Of a stretch of DNA of 64,000 nucleotides, positions 17,482 to 26,628 are shown one piece after another (position 1 is the first letter of the stretch; each line of letters starts with the position of its first letter). Position numbers and translations under genes: made by a program. The stretch spans positions 634,482-698,481 of the forward strand of contig NZ_CP036268.1 in NCBI RefSeq assembly GCF_007744515.1, given 5' to 3'. This stretch comes from Stratiformator vulcanicus (GTDB lineage Bacteria; Planctomycetota; Planctomycetia; Planctomycetales; Planctomycetaceae). The notes below the pieces were generated by a model. The model searched no databases and was not told where the DNA came from. It saw nothing but the letters and a program-made list of their open reading frames with translations.

Positions 17482-18324
17482 ATGACCGACCCGTCCGCCG
17501 CAGAGTCGAGACCGTACCGATCCGAACCGGAGCAGAGCACGTATCCGTTCGGGCCGACGCCGACTGACTCACGGACCGCGTCTTCGCCGAATACGGCGGA
17601 ACCGACACCGACACCGCACGCCGGTCCGTCACAAGAACCAAGGCCGACCGGTCACTCGTCATACGGTGCTCGGCCGGAAACGCCGGCCTCAACGCCGACG
17701 GTTCCGACCTATCCCTTTCCGCAACAACACATCACTCCGGAGCCGTCGCAGCCGACCGCCTCGGGACATCCGTTGAATGCCGATTCGTCCGAAGAAGCGT
17801 ACGCCGAGTCGCACATCGCCGGGCGGATTACACCGGAAGCGACCGTTCCGGCTGCACCCGATGCCCCGAGCAGCTTGATCGAAACACTGCTGCGAGTCGG
17901 CCATCGCCTCCGCGGGCTGCTCGACAACCGCTTCTCTGAGCTCGGGCTTTCGGACGCACGGTTCGTCGCTTTGAAGATCATTCGCGAAGCGGCCCCTCAC
18001 GGCTGCACCCAGGCACATTTGGCGTCGAAGCTCGGTCAATGTGAATCGAGTATCAGCACGCTCGTCGAGCGGATGCGGACATCGCAGTTGCTTTATCGCC
18101 TGCGTTCGAAAGCGGACCGCCGCAAGCGGGTCTTGATGCTCACCGAAGACGGTCGACGGCTTCTCGAAGACGCCTCCGTCAAGTATGAGCGAGAAGCCCG
18201 GCTGCTGTGCGAAGGGCTGACCGAAGAGGAACGCACGAAGCTTGCCGATCTGATGGCCGAACTCAACTCGGGACTGGAACGAGCCGAATCGGGCGTCGAT
18301 TCCCGCAGCAGCAACGCGGCCTGA
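17482..18324 (+). CDS. MarR-family regulator with long disordered N-terminus
   Basis: The 280-residue protein starts at the ATG at 17482, six bases after GGAG; an ATG at 17464 lacks such a site. Residues 1 to about 128 are rich in Pro, Thr and Ser (for example PTPTPHAGPSQEPRPTG) and look disordered. Residues ~132-262 form a MarR-type winged helix: LLRVGHRLRGLLDNRFSELG, then LSDARFVALKIIREA, the recognition region CTQAHLASKLGQCESSISTL and the wing LRSKADRRKRVLMLTEDG. Classic MarR proteins are ~150 residues and repress efflux or stress genes until a small ligand binds. It stands directly upstream of a tripartite efflux operon and probably controls it. Confidence 0.85.
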   Translation: MTDPSAAESRPYRSEPEQSTYPFGPTPTDSRTASSPNTAEPTPTPHAGPSQEPRPTGHSSYGARPETPASTPTVPTYPFPQQHITPEPSQPTASGHPLNADSSEEAYAESHIAGRITPEATVPAAPDAPSSLIETLLRVGHRLRGLLDNRFSELGLSDARFVALKIIREAAPHGCTQAHLASKLGQCESSISTLVERMRTSQLLYRLRSKADRRKRVLMLTEDGRRLLEDASVKYEREARLLCEGLTEEERTKLADLMAELNSGLERAESGVDSRSSNAA

Positions 18325-18360
18325 TCGTTCGGGACTCGTTCGCCGCGTCATCCGATCTCG

Positions 18361-18399
18361 AAACACGCCCTTCGTTCGGCCTCCGGACGAGGGGCGTTT
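18361..18399 (+). terminator. hairpin between marR and tolC, possible attenuator
   Basis: GCCCTTCGT (18367-18375) pairs with ACGAGGGGC (18387-18395) with one G-U pair, and AAAC/GTTT extends the stem past a bulge. It lies between the marR stop and the ribosome site of the TolC gene. There is no long U-tract, so partial termination or processing is as likely as full termination. Confidence 0.35.
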
Positions 18400-18453
18400 C
18401 CGTAAGCCGCGATTGGTCAACTCCAATAGGCTTCGCACACCGGGAGACCTCCA

Positions 18454-21400
18454 ATGGGTCGACGCTTGCCGCCCGGCCGACTGACTTCGATTGTCATGTT
18501 GCTGATCGCTTCCGCGGCGATCGCGGTCTCCGGCTGTTCACGCAGTTATTGGCGCCGCAATGCCGACAAAGAGTCGTACGCGCTCATTCAGGAGAAGACG
18601 ACCCTCGATCCGCGTTGGACGCCTCCGCGCATTGACGTCACACCGGACCCGCGCAGTCGAAACTTCGATCCCTACGACCCTGATTTCGGGCCGACGCCAC
18701 CTGACGATGAGGCCGCCCATATTTACATGGAGCGGGTCGGCGATTTCGGCGAAATCAAACAGTCGAAGTATTGGAACAAAATCGGAATGTCGGTCGACGG
18801 TGAGAACCCGTTCTGGGTCGAGTCGTTGGCTGCGTCCTCGGGGGGGTTCGAACAGGTCGCCGCTGAGTCCGCCGCCGCGCCACCGGCCCCTGCCGTAATG
18901 TCCGATGATGAGTTTGACGGCGGGTTCAATACCGAAGACCCCTACGATGAGCGAGGGCAGACGGTCGATGACGGCGCGAGCGCTGAAGAGTTCACACTAC
19001 CGCTCCCCGCGCCCTCGATTGAACGACTTCCAACAGAGGATCAGCGATTCGACGATATTGACCCGATTCTCCCGCCGCGGATCGAAGAAACGACCCCCCG
19101 GGCAGAGACGTTCGTTGAACCGGGAATGCTCGATCCCGAATCGTACAATGCGATTGCGCCGGAGGGCGGTCTCGACCTGACGCAGGCGAACCCCGATCTG
19201 CCGGCGCTGCGGGAGATCACGCTCGCTGATGCGATCGAACTCTCTTACATGAACAACCGCAATTATCAGTCGGTGATTGAGGACCTGTATCTGACCGCAT
19301 TGGCCCTGTCGTTCGAACGATTTCAATTCGATGTCCGCTTTCTCGGTTTCGGCGGAACGCCGTCGGGAGATATCGACTTTGTCTCGCCACCCGAACCGGG
19401 GCGTGACCGCGTTGCGATGAACAACCGGGCCGGAGTCAGTCAGCTTTTGCCGGCGGGTGGGCAGTGGATCATCGAACTGGCGAACAACACCCTTTGGCTG
19501 TTCGGCGCCGGCGATCAGGAGCAGACGTTCTCGGCCCTCTCCTACTCCGTCGTACAGCCGCTGCTATTGGGAGCGGGGCGCAAAGTCGTGCTCGAATCGC
19601 TCACGCAGGCAGAGCGAAACGTCCTCTATTCCGCCCGCGATCTGGCCCGGTTCCGACAGACGTTCTTCGTCGATACCGTCTCCGGAGGACCGGGGGGCGG
19701 TTATCTGCAATTGCTCGCCCAGAAGCAGACAATCGTAAACCTCGAAGGCAATATTCGTCGGCTCGAACAGCAGCTTGACGTGCTGAAGGCCGACACGCTC
19801 GAGCAGGATGTCCTCGCCGTAGCGCAGTTGGAATCGTCGTTATTGTCCAACCTCAACCGTTTGCGTTCGGCACGAAGGTCGTTGCAAGACGATTTCGATC
19901 AATTCAAAATCCAACTCGGACTTCCGCCCGAAATCTACCTCACACTCGATGATTCGCTGCTCAAGACGTTCGAATTAATCGATAACGAGTTGGCCGATGT
20001 CGAAACGCAAATCATGGGTTTCTTCGATTTCTATCGCACGATCGACCCGGACATTCCTGAGCCGGAGCGTCTGCGTCGGTCGATCAGCGATCTTGTCCGG
20101 CTCAGGGGACTCGTTCGCCAAAGCGGGATCGAACTGGTTTCCGCGGATATGGAAGAAGTGCTGGAACTACTTCCAGCCCGGTTAGAAAGCCTGCCGGACG
20201 AGGCGAGTCGTCGGCGGGTCGAAGAAAACGTCGCCGGTGACCGCACGTTGTTCGACGAGGCGAATTCGCAGCTCGAGCTAGCGTCTGTCGAAGTGGAAGC
20301 GCTCCGGGGCATTGACTTCGATGAACCTCGCACCAACGAGCAATACGTGCAGATCTATGGCGAAGTCCGCACCGCGCTCGACCGACTGCTCAAGGTGTCA
20401 CGAAATCTTCAAGCCGCACAGGCCGGTTTCCGCACGGAGTTGATCGAACTCGTGCCTTACGACATCCCGCTCGAAGAGTCGCTGGGGCTGGGTCTGGCCA
20501 ATCGGTTCGACCTGATGAACCAACGGGCATTGGCTGTCGATGCACGGCGTCAGGTGGAATTGACTGCCAATGCGCTCAAAGGGGTCGTCAACGTCGTCGT
20601 CGAAGGTGATGTGCGTACCCGGCCGTTGTCGCAGAACCGGGGAAATAACCCGTTCGATTTCCGGGCGGACGATAGCACCTTCCGGGCGGGTCTCGAATTC
20701 GTCACACCGTTGGATCAGATCGACGAGCGGAACGACTATCGCGCGTCCCTGATCGCCGCACAGCGGGAGCGGCGCAACACGATCTCGTTGACAGATTCCG
20801 TAATCGCCGATATTCGCCAGAACTGGCGGCAGATTGAGGTGTTTCAACGGAACTTCGAAGTTGCACGTGACGCACTGCGGGTCGCGGCGCTGCAGTACGA
20901 TTTGACGGTCGAATTGGTCAGCCCGCCGCCGGGCGAAAATCCGTCGAGCGGTCTGGACATCCTGAACGCATTATCAAACTTGTTAAGTGCGCAAAACGAT
21001 TTGATCGGCATTTGGGTGTCGTATGAGACTGCAAGACTGAATATCTACTCCGCAATGGGCACGTTACAGGTTGACGAACGCGGGTTATGGACCGATCCTT
21101 TCTATCAGAACGGACTCCGCATTCCGGACCCTCCTGTAACAGAGTCGGCTCCGCCGGCACCCCTCCCCGGTCCGGAACTACCTGCCGAAGACGACGACCG
21201 CGGCATCTCGGCCCTTCGGCCGGTCCTTCGATTCGAGGATTCCCGCAAGGGCGAATCGGAGTGGAATACGGTGCAGCGCGCCGCAACACAAACATCGCCC
21301 CCCATCGGCGACTCAATCCGGTCCGTCAGTTATGAGCAGCCTTCCCGTCGAAACGCCCCCGACACCGCAACGCTCCGCGTCGAGCGCGATCGGATCGCGA

Positions 21401-21489
21401 AATCTCCCGAACAGAGAACAACCGGCGGCCCGAAACCCCTCTTCCCCGACACATTCGGGCTTGAGAAGCGGCTCGACCGGGGAAACTGA
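18454..21489 (+). CDS. TolC-family outer membrane efflux lipoprotein, extended
   Basis: The 1011-residue protein follows CGGGAGACCTCCA. It has a lipoprotein signal (MLLIASAAIAVSGC, Cys28). Residues ~30-240 are acidic and Pro-rich with no known domain. The TolC-type part begins near LREITLADAIELSYMNNRNYQSV and contains long helices with Gln/Arg/Leu-rich coiled-coil character (for example LEGNIRRLEQQLDVLKAD) and a second half (ESLGLGLANRFDLMNQRALAVDARRQ) typical of outer membrane factors. Normal TolC proteins have 420-500 residues, so this one has a large extension and an insert. It should form the outer membrane exit duct for the adaptor and ABC pump encoded next. It overlaps the adaptor gene by 158 bases. 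Confidence 0.85.
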   Translation: MGRRLPPGRLTSIVMLLIASAAIAVSGCSRSYWRRNADKESYALIQEKTTLDPRWTPPRIDVTPDPRSRNFDPYDPDFGPTPPDDEAAHIYMERVGDFGEIKQSKYWNKIGMSVDGENPFWVESLAASSGGFEQVAAESAAAPPAPAVMSDDEFDGGFNTEDPYDERGQTVDDGASAEEFTLPLPAPSIERLPTEDQRFDDIDPILPPRIEETTPRAETFVEPGMLDPESYNAIAPEGGLDLTQANPDLPALREITLADAIELSYMNNRNYQSVIEDLYLTALALSFERFQFDVRFLGFGGTPSGDIDFVSPPEPGRDRVAMNNRAGVSQLLPAGGQWIIELANNTLWLFGAGDQEQTFSALSYSVVQPLLLGAGRKVVLESLTQAERNVLYSARDLARFRQTFFVDTVSGGPGGGYLQLLAQKQTIVNLEGNIRRLEQQLDVLKADTLEQDVLAVAQLESSLLSNLNRLRSARRSLQDDFDQFKIQLGLPPEIYLTLDDSLLKTFELIDNELADVETQIMGFFDFYRTIDPDIPEPERLRRSISDLVRLRGLVRQSGIELVSADMEEVLELLPARLESLPDEASRRRVEENVAGDRTLFDEANSQLELASVEVEALRGIDFDEPRTNEQYVQIYGEVRTALDRLLKVSRNLQAAQAGFRTELIELVPYDIPLEESLGLGLANRFDLMNQRALAVDARRQVELTANALKGVVNVVVEGDVRTRPLSQNRGNNPFDFRADDSTFRAGLEFVTPLDQIDERNDYRASLIAAQRERRNTISLTDSVIADIRQNWRQIEVFQRNFEVARDALRVAALQYDLTVELVSPPPGENPSSGLDILNALSNLLSAQNDLIGIWVSYETARLNIYSAMGTLQVDERGLWTDPFYQNGLRIPDPPVTESAPPAPLPGPELPAEDDDRGISALRPVLRFEDSRKGESEWNTVQRAATQTSPPIGDSIRSVSYEQPSRRNAPDTATLRVERDRIAKSPEQRTTGGPKPLFPDTFGLEKRLDRGN

Positions 21490-23227
21490 TTCCGCTGAGC
21501 ACAGATCAGGGCGTCGCATCCGTCACGCCGCAATTTGGACCTTCGCAATCGCCCTGCTCGGCGCGGCGGCATTTACGGGGCGCGATTATCTTCCGACGAA
21601 CCCATCACTTTCGGCATGGTCGTCCGGAGTGGACAACACAAAATTTCTGACCGCTGCCGCCGAGCGGAAGCCGTTCCGAATTACCGTTCGCGAACAAGGT
21701 ACGCTCGACAGCCTCAACAGTTCCGTGTTGAGAAGCGAAGTCGAAGGCTCAACCGTCATCCTTTCGATCGTGCCTGAGGGGACGCCGGTCGAAGAGGGCG
21801 ACATCGTGTGCGAACTCGACGTCGCCGGGCTGCGGGAACGCGAAAAAGAACAGCAGATCAAAGTCACGCAGGCCGAGGCAGACCTGACCAAATCGCAGGA
21901 AGACCTCGAGATCCAAAAGCGGCAGAACGAAAGCGATTTCGCGGCTGCGAACCTCGCCTATGAGTTAGCCCAGCTTGACCTGCGAAAATATAAAGAAGGG
22001 GAATACCTGCAGTCGTTGCGCGAGGTGGAAGGGGAAAGTCAGATCGCTCAAGAGGAACTCACCCGCGCGACCGAAGTCTACGAATTCACCAAGCGGCTGT
22101 CGCGAAAAGGCTATAAGAGCCAAAGCGAAGTCGAGGCCGCCCGCATTGCGGTCCTCAAGGCCGAGAACGAACTTGAGACAGCCGACGAAAAGCAGCGGGT
22201 TCTCGAAGATTTCGAGTACGAGCGATCGGTTAAGGAACTCGACGAAGTCGCGGCCGAATCAATCCGCGAACTCGACCGCGTCAAACGACAGGCCCGGGCC
22301 GCTATCGCTCAATTTAAGGCCGAGTTCGAAGCGAACGAGTTAAAGCTTGAGGTTGAGCAGGAACAACTGGCGAACTTTCGGCGTCAACTTGAGGCCAGCG
22401 TCATGCGAGCCCCGCAGCGGGGAGAAGTCGTCTACAGCCAAGAACGAAATTATCGCAGTAATTCGGAACTAATGGGCGAGGGAACCACCGTCCGCGAACG
22501 ACAGATCATCTGCAAAATTCCCGACCTCACGCGAATGAAAGTCGATGCCCGGGTCCACGAATCGATGATCACGCTGATCAGCAAGGATCTGCCGGTCGAT
22601 ATTCGCATCGACGCCTTTCCCGAATATGTGTTTCGCGGCACGGTGACGAACGTCTCCAGTGTCCCGGTAGCGGCGAGTTGGTATCGGCCTGACCTCAAAG
22701 AGTATGAGGTTGAAATCGGACTCGATCCGTCCTCAGTCCCGCCGGAGGTCGAACTCAAGGCCCGGCTCAGCGTCGAAGTCGAGATCATCGTCGAAGCACG
22801 CGACGACGTCTTGCAAGTTCCGATGCAATCGGTCGTCGCCATCGGTCCCGAGCACATCATCTATCGGCTGGGGCCGGATGGCCCGGTCCGCCAGGGGGTT
22901 GAAGTCGGGGCGGTCAACGATTCGAAAATTGAAATCCTTCAAGGGATCGAGGCGGGCGAACGGGTCATCCTGAATCCTCGAACGCAGTTCGCCGACGAAA
23001 TCAGCGAACTCGCCGTCGCCGCACGCGAAACCGCTTCGCAACTGCTTGACGAAGAGCGGAACGCCGATGTCGAGCGGCAAAAAAGTGCCGACGTACCCTC
23101 AGAAATCCGAACGCGCGCTGGCCCGCGGCAGGAAGTAAAAACCGAGGGTGCCGCGGCCGCCAATACCGACAAGTCGTCGCCTGCCGGCAAACGATCGAAG
23201 TCTGAGCCTGCGGAGAAGAAGTCGTGA
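21332..23227 (+). CDS. HlyD/MacA-like membrane fusion protein
   Basis: The 631-residue adaptor has an N-terminal cytoplasmic tail, one membrane helix (residues 66-82, AAIWTFAIALLGAAAFTG), a barrel-sandwich half motif (STVILSIVPEGTPVEEGDIVC), a long coiled-coil hairpin (~165-365, rich in Glu, Lys, Leu), and the second half with beta-barrel and membrane-proximal parts (VLQVPMQSVVAIG, then GIEAGERVILNP). It links the inner membrane ABC pump to the TolC duct. If the ATG at 21332 is used the gene overlaps the TolC gene by 158 bases; a TTG near 21461 would shorten the overlap and keep the membrane helix. The C-terminus is charged and probably disordered. The ATPase gene starts in a GTGA overlap. 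Confidence 0.88.
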   Translation: MSSLPVETPPTPQRSASSAIGSRNLPNREQPAARNPSSPTHSGLRSGSTGETDSAEHRSGRRIRHAAIWTFAIALLGAAAFTGRDYLPTNPSLSAWSSGVDNTKFLTAAAERKPFRITVREQGTLDSLNSSVLRSEVEGSTVILSIVPEGTPVEEGDIVCELDVAGLREREKEQQIKVTQAEADLTKSQEDLEIQKRQNESDFAAANLAYELAQLDLRKYKEGEYLQSLREVEGESQIAQEELTRATEVYEFTKRLSRKGYKSQSEVEAARIAVLKAENELETADEKQRVLEDFEYERSVKELDEVAAESIRELDRVKRQARAAIAQFKAEFEANELKLEVEQEQLANFRRQLEASVMRAPQRGEVVYSQERNYRSNSELMGEGTTVRERQIICKIPDLTRMKVDARVHESMITLISKDLPVDIRIDAFPEYVFRGTVTNVSSVPVAASWYRPDLKEYEVEIGLDPSSVPPEVELKARLSVEVEIIVEARDDVLQVPMQSVVAIGPEHIIYRLGPDGPVRQGVEVGAVNDSKIEILQGIEAGERVILNPRTQFADEISELAVAARETASQLLDEERNADVERQKSADVPSEIRTRAGPRQEVKTEGAAAANTDKSSPAGKRSKSEPAEKKS

Positions 23228-23946
23228 CCGGGACAGCCGATTTCGTCACGACCGAGAATGCAGCCGAAGTTGTCCAACTCGAAAAGACGTACGATCTCGG
23301 CGAGGTCAAGGTCCACGCGCTGCGAGGCGTGACGCTCGAATTTCCGCGTGGCGATTTTGTCGCCATCATGGGTACGTCCGGTAGCGGGAAAAGTACTCTC
23401 TTAAATCTACTTGGGGCGCTCGACCGGGCGACCTCCGGTCACTATTACCTCGGCGGCACCGATGTTTCGCTCTTAACCGACGACGAACTCTCCGCGATTC
23501 GAAACGACCACATCGGGTTTATCTTTCAGTCCTATAATTTAATTCCGCAGTATACCGTCGTTGAAAATATCGAACTCCCATTGACGTATCGGTCTGGCGG
23601 CAAAGTCACTCCGGATGACCACGACCGGATCATCGATCTCGCCGGACGCGTCGGGCTGTCTCAGCGACTCGACCACCGCCCGTTCCAACTTTCCGGCGGT
23701 CAGCAGCAACGCGTGGCGATCGCACGTGCTCTGGTCAACGATCCCGAGATCATCCTCGCCGATGAACCGACGGGGAACCTCGACTCCGCGACCGAGGAAG
23801 ACATTTTGCGATTGCTCGAACAACTAAACGCCGAAGGCCGCACCATTATTATGGTGACCCACGAAGACGCGGTCGCCGAGCGAGCTAAGCGACAGATTCA
23901 CATGAAAGACGGCGTCGTCGCCGGTGAGGGATTGTTTAAAGGGTAG
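23224..23946 (+). CDS. ABC transporter ATP-binding protein, MacB/LolD type
   Basis: The 240-residue ATPase has Walker A MGTSGSGKST (residues ~49-58), the Q-loop FQSYNLIP, the signature LSGGQQQR at 156-163 and Walker B IILADE at 176-181 with the following PTGNLD. This set and VKVHALRGVTLEF at the start are typical of the MacB/LolD/FtsE group, which power mechanotransmission across the periplasm. It begins with GTG overlapping the adaptor's stop codon by four bases. The matching permease gene follows after 220 bases filled with 7-bp repeats. In MacB the two parts are fused; here they are separate. Confidence 0.95.
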   Translation: MTGTADFVTTENAAEVVQLEKTYDLGEVKVHALRGVTLEFPRGDFVAIMGTSGSGKSTLLNLLGALDRATSGHYYLGGTDVSLLTDDELSAIRNDHIGFIFQSYNLIPQYTVVENIELPLTYRSGGKVTPDDHDRIIDLAGRVGLSQRLDHRPFQLSGGQQQRVAIARALVNDPEIILADEPTGNLDSATEEDILRLLEQLNAEGRTIIMVTHEDAVAERAKRQIHMKDGVVAGEGLFKG

Positions 23947-23979
23947 CTGTTAGCTTTCGGCTGTCAGCTGTCAGCATTC
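23945..23979. repeat. 7-bp tandem repeat block, left part
   Basis: Five successive heptamers, AGCTGTT, AGCTTTC, GGCTGTC, AGCTGTC and AGCATTC, start inside the ATPase stop codon. Read on the other strand they resemble the units of the larger block at 24073-24163, so the two blocks are in inverted orientation. The 90 bases between them show no repeat. Confidence 0.75.
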
Positions 23980-24072
23980 TTCTACCAAGCGGTGAGAGCT
24001 ATTCTAAATTGATTCACGTGGAGCGAAACGTTGTCGGCACGGAGAGAGTACGAGAGCCGTAACCAATTCATT

Positions 24073-24163
24073 AGCCGATAGCCGATTGCCGAAAGCCGAA
24101 AGCCGATCGCCGGTCGCCGATAGCTGATAGCTAAGAGCCGATCGCTGAATACAGAGAGCTAAG
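24073..24163. repeat. 7-bp tandem repeat block, right part (AGCCGAT units)
   Basis: Thirteen heptamer registers run without a break: AGCCGAT twice, TGCCGAA, AGCCGAA, AGCCGAT, CGCCGGT, CGCCGAT, AGCTGAT, AGCTAAG, AGCCGAT, CGCTGAA, one degenerate unit and AGCTAAG. It ends three bases before the GTG of the permease gene, so it makes up its leader. The role is unknown; folding with the left block is possible. Confidence 0.8.
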
Positions 24164-24166
24164 AAC

Positions 24167-25504
24167 GTGAGTTTCCTCCGCACCATCCGTCTGGCTATAA
24201 AGAGCATCCTGCTGCACAAATTGCGCAGCGGGTTGACGGTGCTGGGTATCGTGTTCGGTGTGTTCAGCGTGATCGCGATGTTGGCGATCGGCGAGGGCGC
24301 GAGCCGCGAAGCGCAGCGGCAGGTGCTCGCACTTGGTGCGACGAACGTCATCGTCCGCAGCGTGAAGCCACCGGAAGACGCGGGCGCATCGAATACGTCG
24401 CGCGTTCTCGCGTACGGGCTGACGCGAGACGACTATCGGATTCTGCGCGAGACACTGCCCAACCTCTTGGAAGCGGCTCCGATCCGGGAAGCCGCTCAGG
24501 AGTTTCGCCATGGCACGAAAGTGATCAACGGACGGCTCGTCGGCTGCACTCCGGCCTATCGTCAGCTCAATAACCTTCAGATCTCGCAGGGGCGTTTTCT
24601 GACCGATTCCGACAATGACCTCATGGTCAACGTGGCCGTGATCGCCCACGACGTGGCCGGAAAACTCTACGTCGCGCAAGACCCGATTAATAAGGTGGTC
24701 CGTGTCGGCGAGAACCTGTATCGCATCGTCGGCGTCACGAAGCCTCGTGAAGCGACGGCCGCGGTCGGTGGGTCTTTGGCCGGGCAGAGCTATTCGGCCG
24801 ATGTCTATATCCCGGTCCGGACGTTTCAGGCGCGCGTCGGCGACTTCATCTATAAACGCAGTGCCGGTTCCCGCTCCGCCGAAGAGATTGAACTAAATCA
24901 AATCACCCTAAAGGTGCGTCACCGCGACGATGTCGTTCCCACGGCCGAGGTCGTCCGCGAGACACTCGCTTATACGCACGCACGGTCAAAAGACTATTCA
25001 GTCGTTGTGCCGCTTGAACTGCTCAAGCAGGCCGATCAGATTCGGCAAATCTTCAATGTCGTGCTCGGCTCGATCGCCGCGATCAGCTTAATCGTTGGTG
25101 GCATCGGCATCATGAACATCATGCTCGCGACCGTGACAGAGCGAACCCGCGAGATCGGAATTCGTCGAGCGCTCGGCGCGAAACAGTCCGATATTCTCAG
25201 GCAATTTCTGACCGAAACGATCGTGCTGTCCGGTTCGGGGGGAGTCATCGGGATAATTTTTGGTCTCTTAACGCCTTTCGCATTCGGTAGCCTCAGATCG
25301 TTCCTTCAAGCCTTCGTGCTGGAAGAATCAGCGGCGGGCACGAACGAATTTGCACGTCTGTTTACGCAAATGACACCGGTGGTCGCGCCTTGGAGCCTGC
25401 CGGTCGCGTTTCTGATTTCGGTCGGCATCGGCGTCGTGTTTGGCGTCTGGCCCGCCCGTAACGCGAGTCGCCTTGATCCCATCGAAGCCCTCCGCCACGA
25501 ATGA
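24167..25504 (+). CDS. MacB-like ABC transporter permease (FtsX fold)
   Basis: The 445-residue permease has one N-terminal membrane helix (about 21-44, [19 protein letters not shown]), a periplasmic MacB_PCD-type domain of about 230 residues (starting [19 protein letters not shown]), and three C-terminal helices of the FtsX fold. Between the second and third helix lies the usual [21 protein letters not shown]-type segment, followed by [19 protein letters not shown]. With the ATPase, adaptor and TolC gene it completes a tripartite export system for small molecules, peptides or lipoproteins; the substrate is not visible. The GTG at 24167 follows AGAGCTAAGAAC, a weak ribosome site made from repeat sequence. 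Confidence 0.93.
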   Translation: MSFLRTIRLAIKSILLHKLRSGLTVLGIVFGVFSVIAMLAIGEGASREAQRQVLALGATNVIVRSVKPPEDAGASNTSRVLAYGLTRDDYRILRETLPNLLEAAPIREAAQEFRHGTKVINGRLVGCTPAYRQLNNLQISQGRFLTDSDNDLMVNVAVIAHDVAGKLYVAQDPINKVVRVGENLYRIVGVTKPREATAAVGGSLAGQSYSADVYIPVRTFQARVGDFIYKRSAGSRSAEEIELNQITLKVRHRDDVVPTAEVVRETLAYTHARSKDYSVVVPLELLKQADQIRQIFNVVLGSIAAISLIVGGIGIMNIMLATVTERTREIGIRRALGAKQSDILRQFLTETIVLSGSGGVIGIIFGLLTPFAFGSLRSFLQAFVLEESAAGTNEFARLFTQMTPVVAPWSLPVAFLISVGIGVVFGVWPARNASRLDPIEALRHE

Positions 25505-25961
25505 CGTAATGCTGCTATTCGGGGGGCGCCCCACTTGATGCTGAGCCAAGTGTTCCAATCGCGGAATACAAGAGTGAGGTAGATCTGCCGATGAGGACCG
25601 GCTTGCCACCGTTCGTTCAGAACCTATGAAGAACTGGTGGCCAACGTGTTTTCACGAACCCGTGTCGCGAAATTCTTAAGCGGAATTTAACCGATGTGGC
25701 GATCGAAGGCGGGGGCGAGCGTCGAATCGCCCATTTGCGTAGGATGGAGAACCGCTCAAAGCGCTTCCAAATAGGTTTCGGCGCGAAACATCGAATCTTG
25801 CTGATTCATCCTCAATTGATCTTGCCAAGTTCGCCGATTTTTAATATCGACACATCTGTTACGTGCCGCGTGCCGGCGAACGATTCTACTTCTGACGGAA
25901 ACTGAAGCCTACAGCCAGACTCACTACAACTTGACGCCGGAAGACGTTCTTCGTCGACACA

Positions 25962-26022
25962 CCGCGTAGCGCTTACGCGGACCTGCAACGAACCCACACA
26001 GGGTTGCCAGGATGGCAAACCC
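25962..26022. promoter_or_regulatory. two hairpins before the first zinc-ribbon gene
   Basis: CCGCGTA (25962-25968) pairs with TACGCGG (25974-25980), and GGGTTGCCA (26001-26009) pairs with TGGCAAACCC (26013-26022) with one bulged A. They lie 85 to 43 bases before the GTG at 26065, in its likely leader. The rest of the 560-base gap after the permease gene holds nothing I can identify. Confidence 0.35.
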
Positions 26023-26064
26023 AGGGGACAGGTCCCAAGTCACTGCGGAACGAAGGAGCGAACC

Positions 26065-26301
26065 GTGGCCAAGTTGTTTGCTTTCGGATGCCTGATTGCC
26101 GCTCTGTTCGGCCTCGGCACGCTGACCCGGGCGAGTTTCAATCTCAGCCCCGTCTGTCTGATCAATTGGCAATGCCCCGCCTGCTCGTGTTCGAACGTCT
26201 CGGACGCTGCATACACGTACTATCCGCGGTGCCTGCACTGCGGCGAGCGATACGGCGTCTCCGACTGGACGCTCACAGCCGACGCAGGCGAATCGTTGTA
26301 A
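26065..26301 (+). CDS. small membrane-anchored zinc-ribbon protein, copy 1
   Basis: The 78-residue product starts at a GTG six bases after GAAGGAG. It has one N-terminal hydrophobic helix (residues 3-22) without a clear cleavage site, then a four-cysteine module: INWQCPAC (Cys37, Cys40) and PRCLHCGERY (Cys56, Cys59). The layout W-x-CxxC-x15-CxxC is the same as in the gene at 26629. Such pairs of CxxC usually hold one zinc ion. I know no named family for it. With the anchor, the ribbon could face either side of the membrane. No neighbour gives a function. Confidence 0.6.
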   Translation: MAKLFAFGCLIAALFGLGTLTRASFNLSPVCLINWQCPACSCSNVSDAAYTYYPRCLHCGERYGVSDWTLTADAGESL

Positions 26302-26537
26302 CTATTACAATCAGAAGAGTTTACGCTTCGCCCGCGTCGTGGCCCCACTGATCAATTTGTGAGCGACTTGCGTGCAGGTTGATTGCATTCCGAGCGCGCG
26401 AAATTCGGCAGCGGCCCGCCTCCTACGCAAGTTTCCAAGTCGTAAGCGCAACACTTCAGGGATGTTATGAGAGGACTGCATCGGCAGGCATTTCGGCGGC
26501 ACAGCGTTCGCATCAACAATTGAGGTTTCTCAATTAT

Positions 26538-26566
26538 TTGCCTTTTGTTAATCAAATCTTCATAAT
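26538..26566 (+). promoter_or_regulatory. candidate promoter of the second zinc-ribbon gene
   Basis: TTGCCT (26538-26543) and CATAAT (26561-26566) stand exactly 17 bases apart in an AT-rich patch of a GC-rich region, about 60 bases before the start codon. Just upstream, AATTGAG-GTTT-CTCAATT (26518-26535) forms a hairpin followed by ATTTGCCTTTT that could end transcription from the first zinc-ribbon gene. Confidence 0.4.
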
Positions 26567-26628
26567 GAAGTGAACTTCGGTGCTCGGCCGCTCCGGTCGA
26601 GTCTTCCACACTACCGGAGGCCGTGATC

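Noticed and set aside
25696-25905. Short open frame between the ABC permease and zinc-ribbon genes
   Set aside because: No ribosome site, an atypical composition and no motif.
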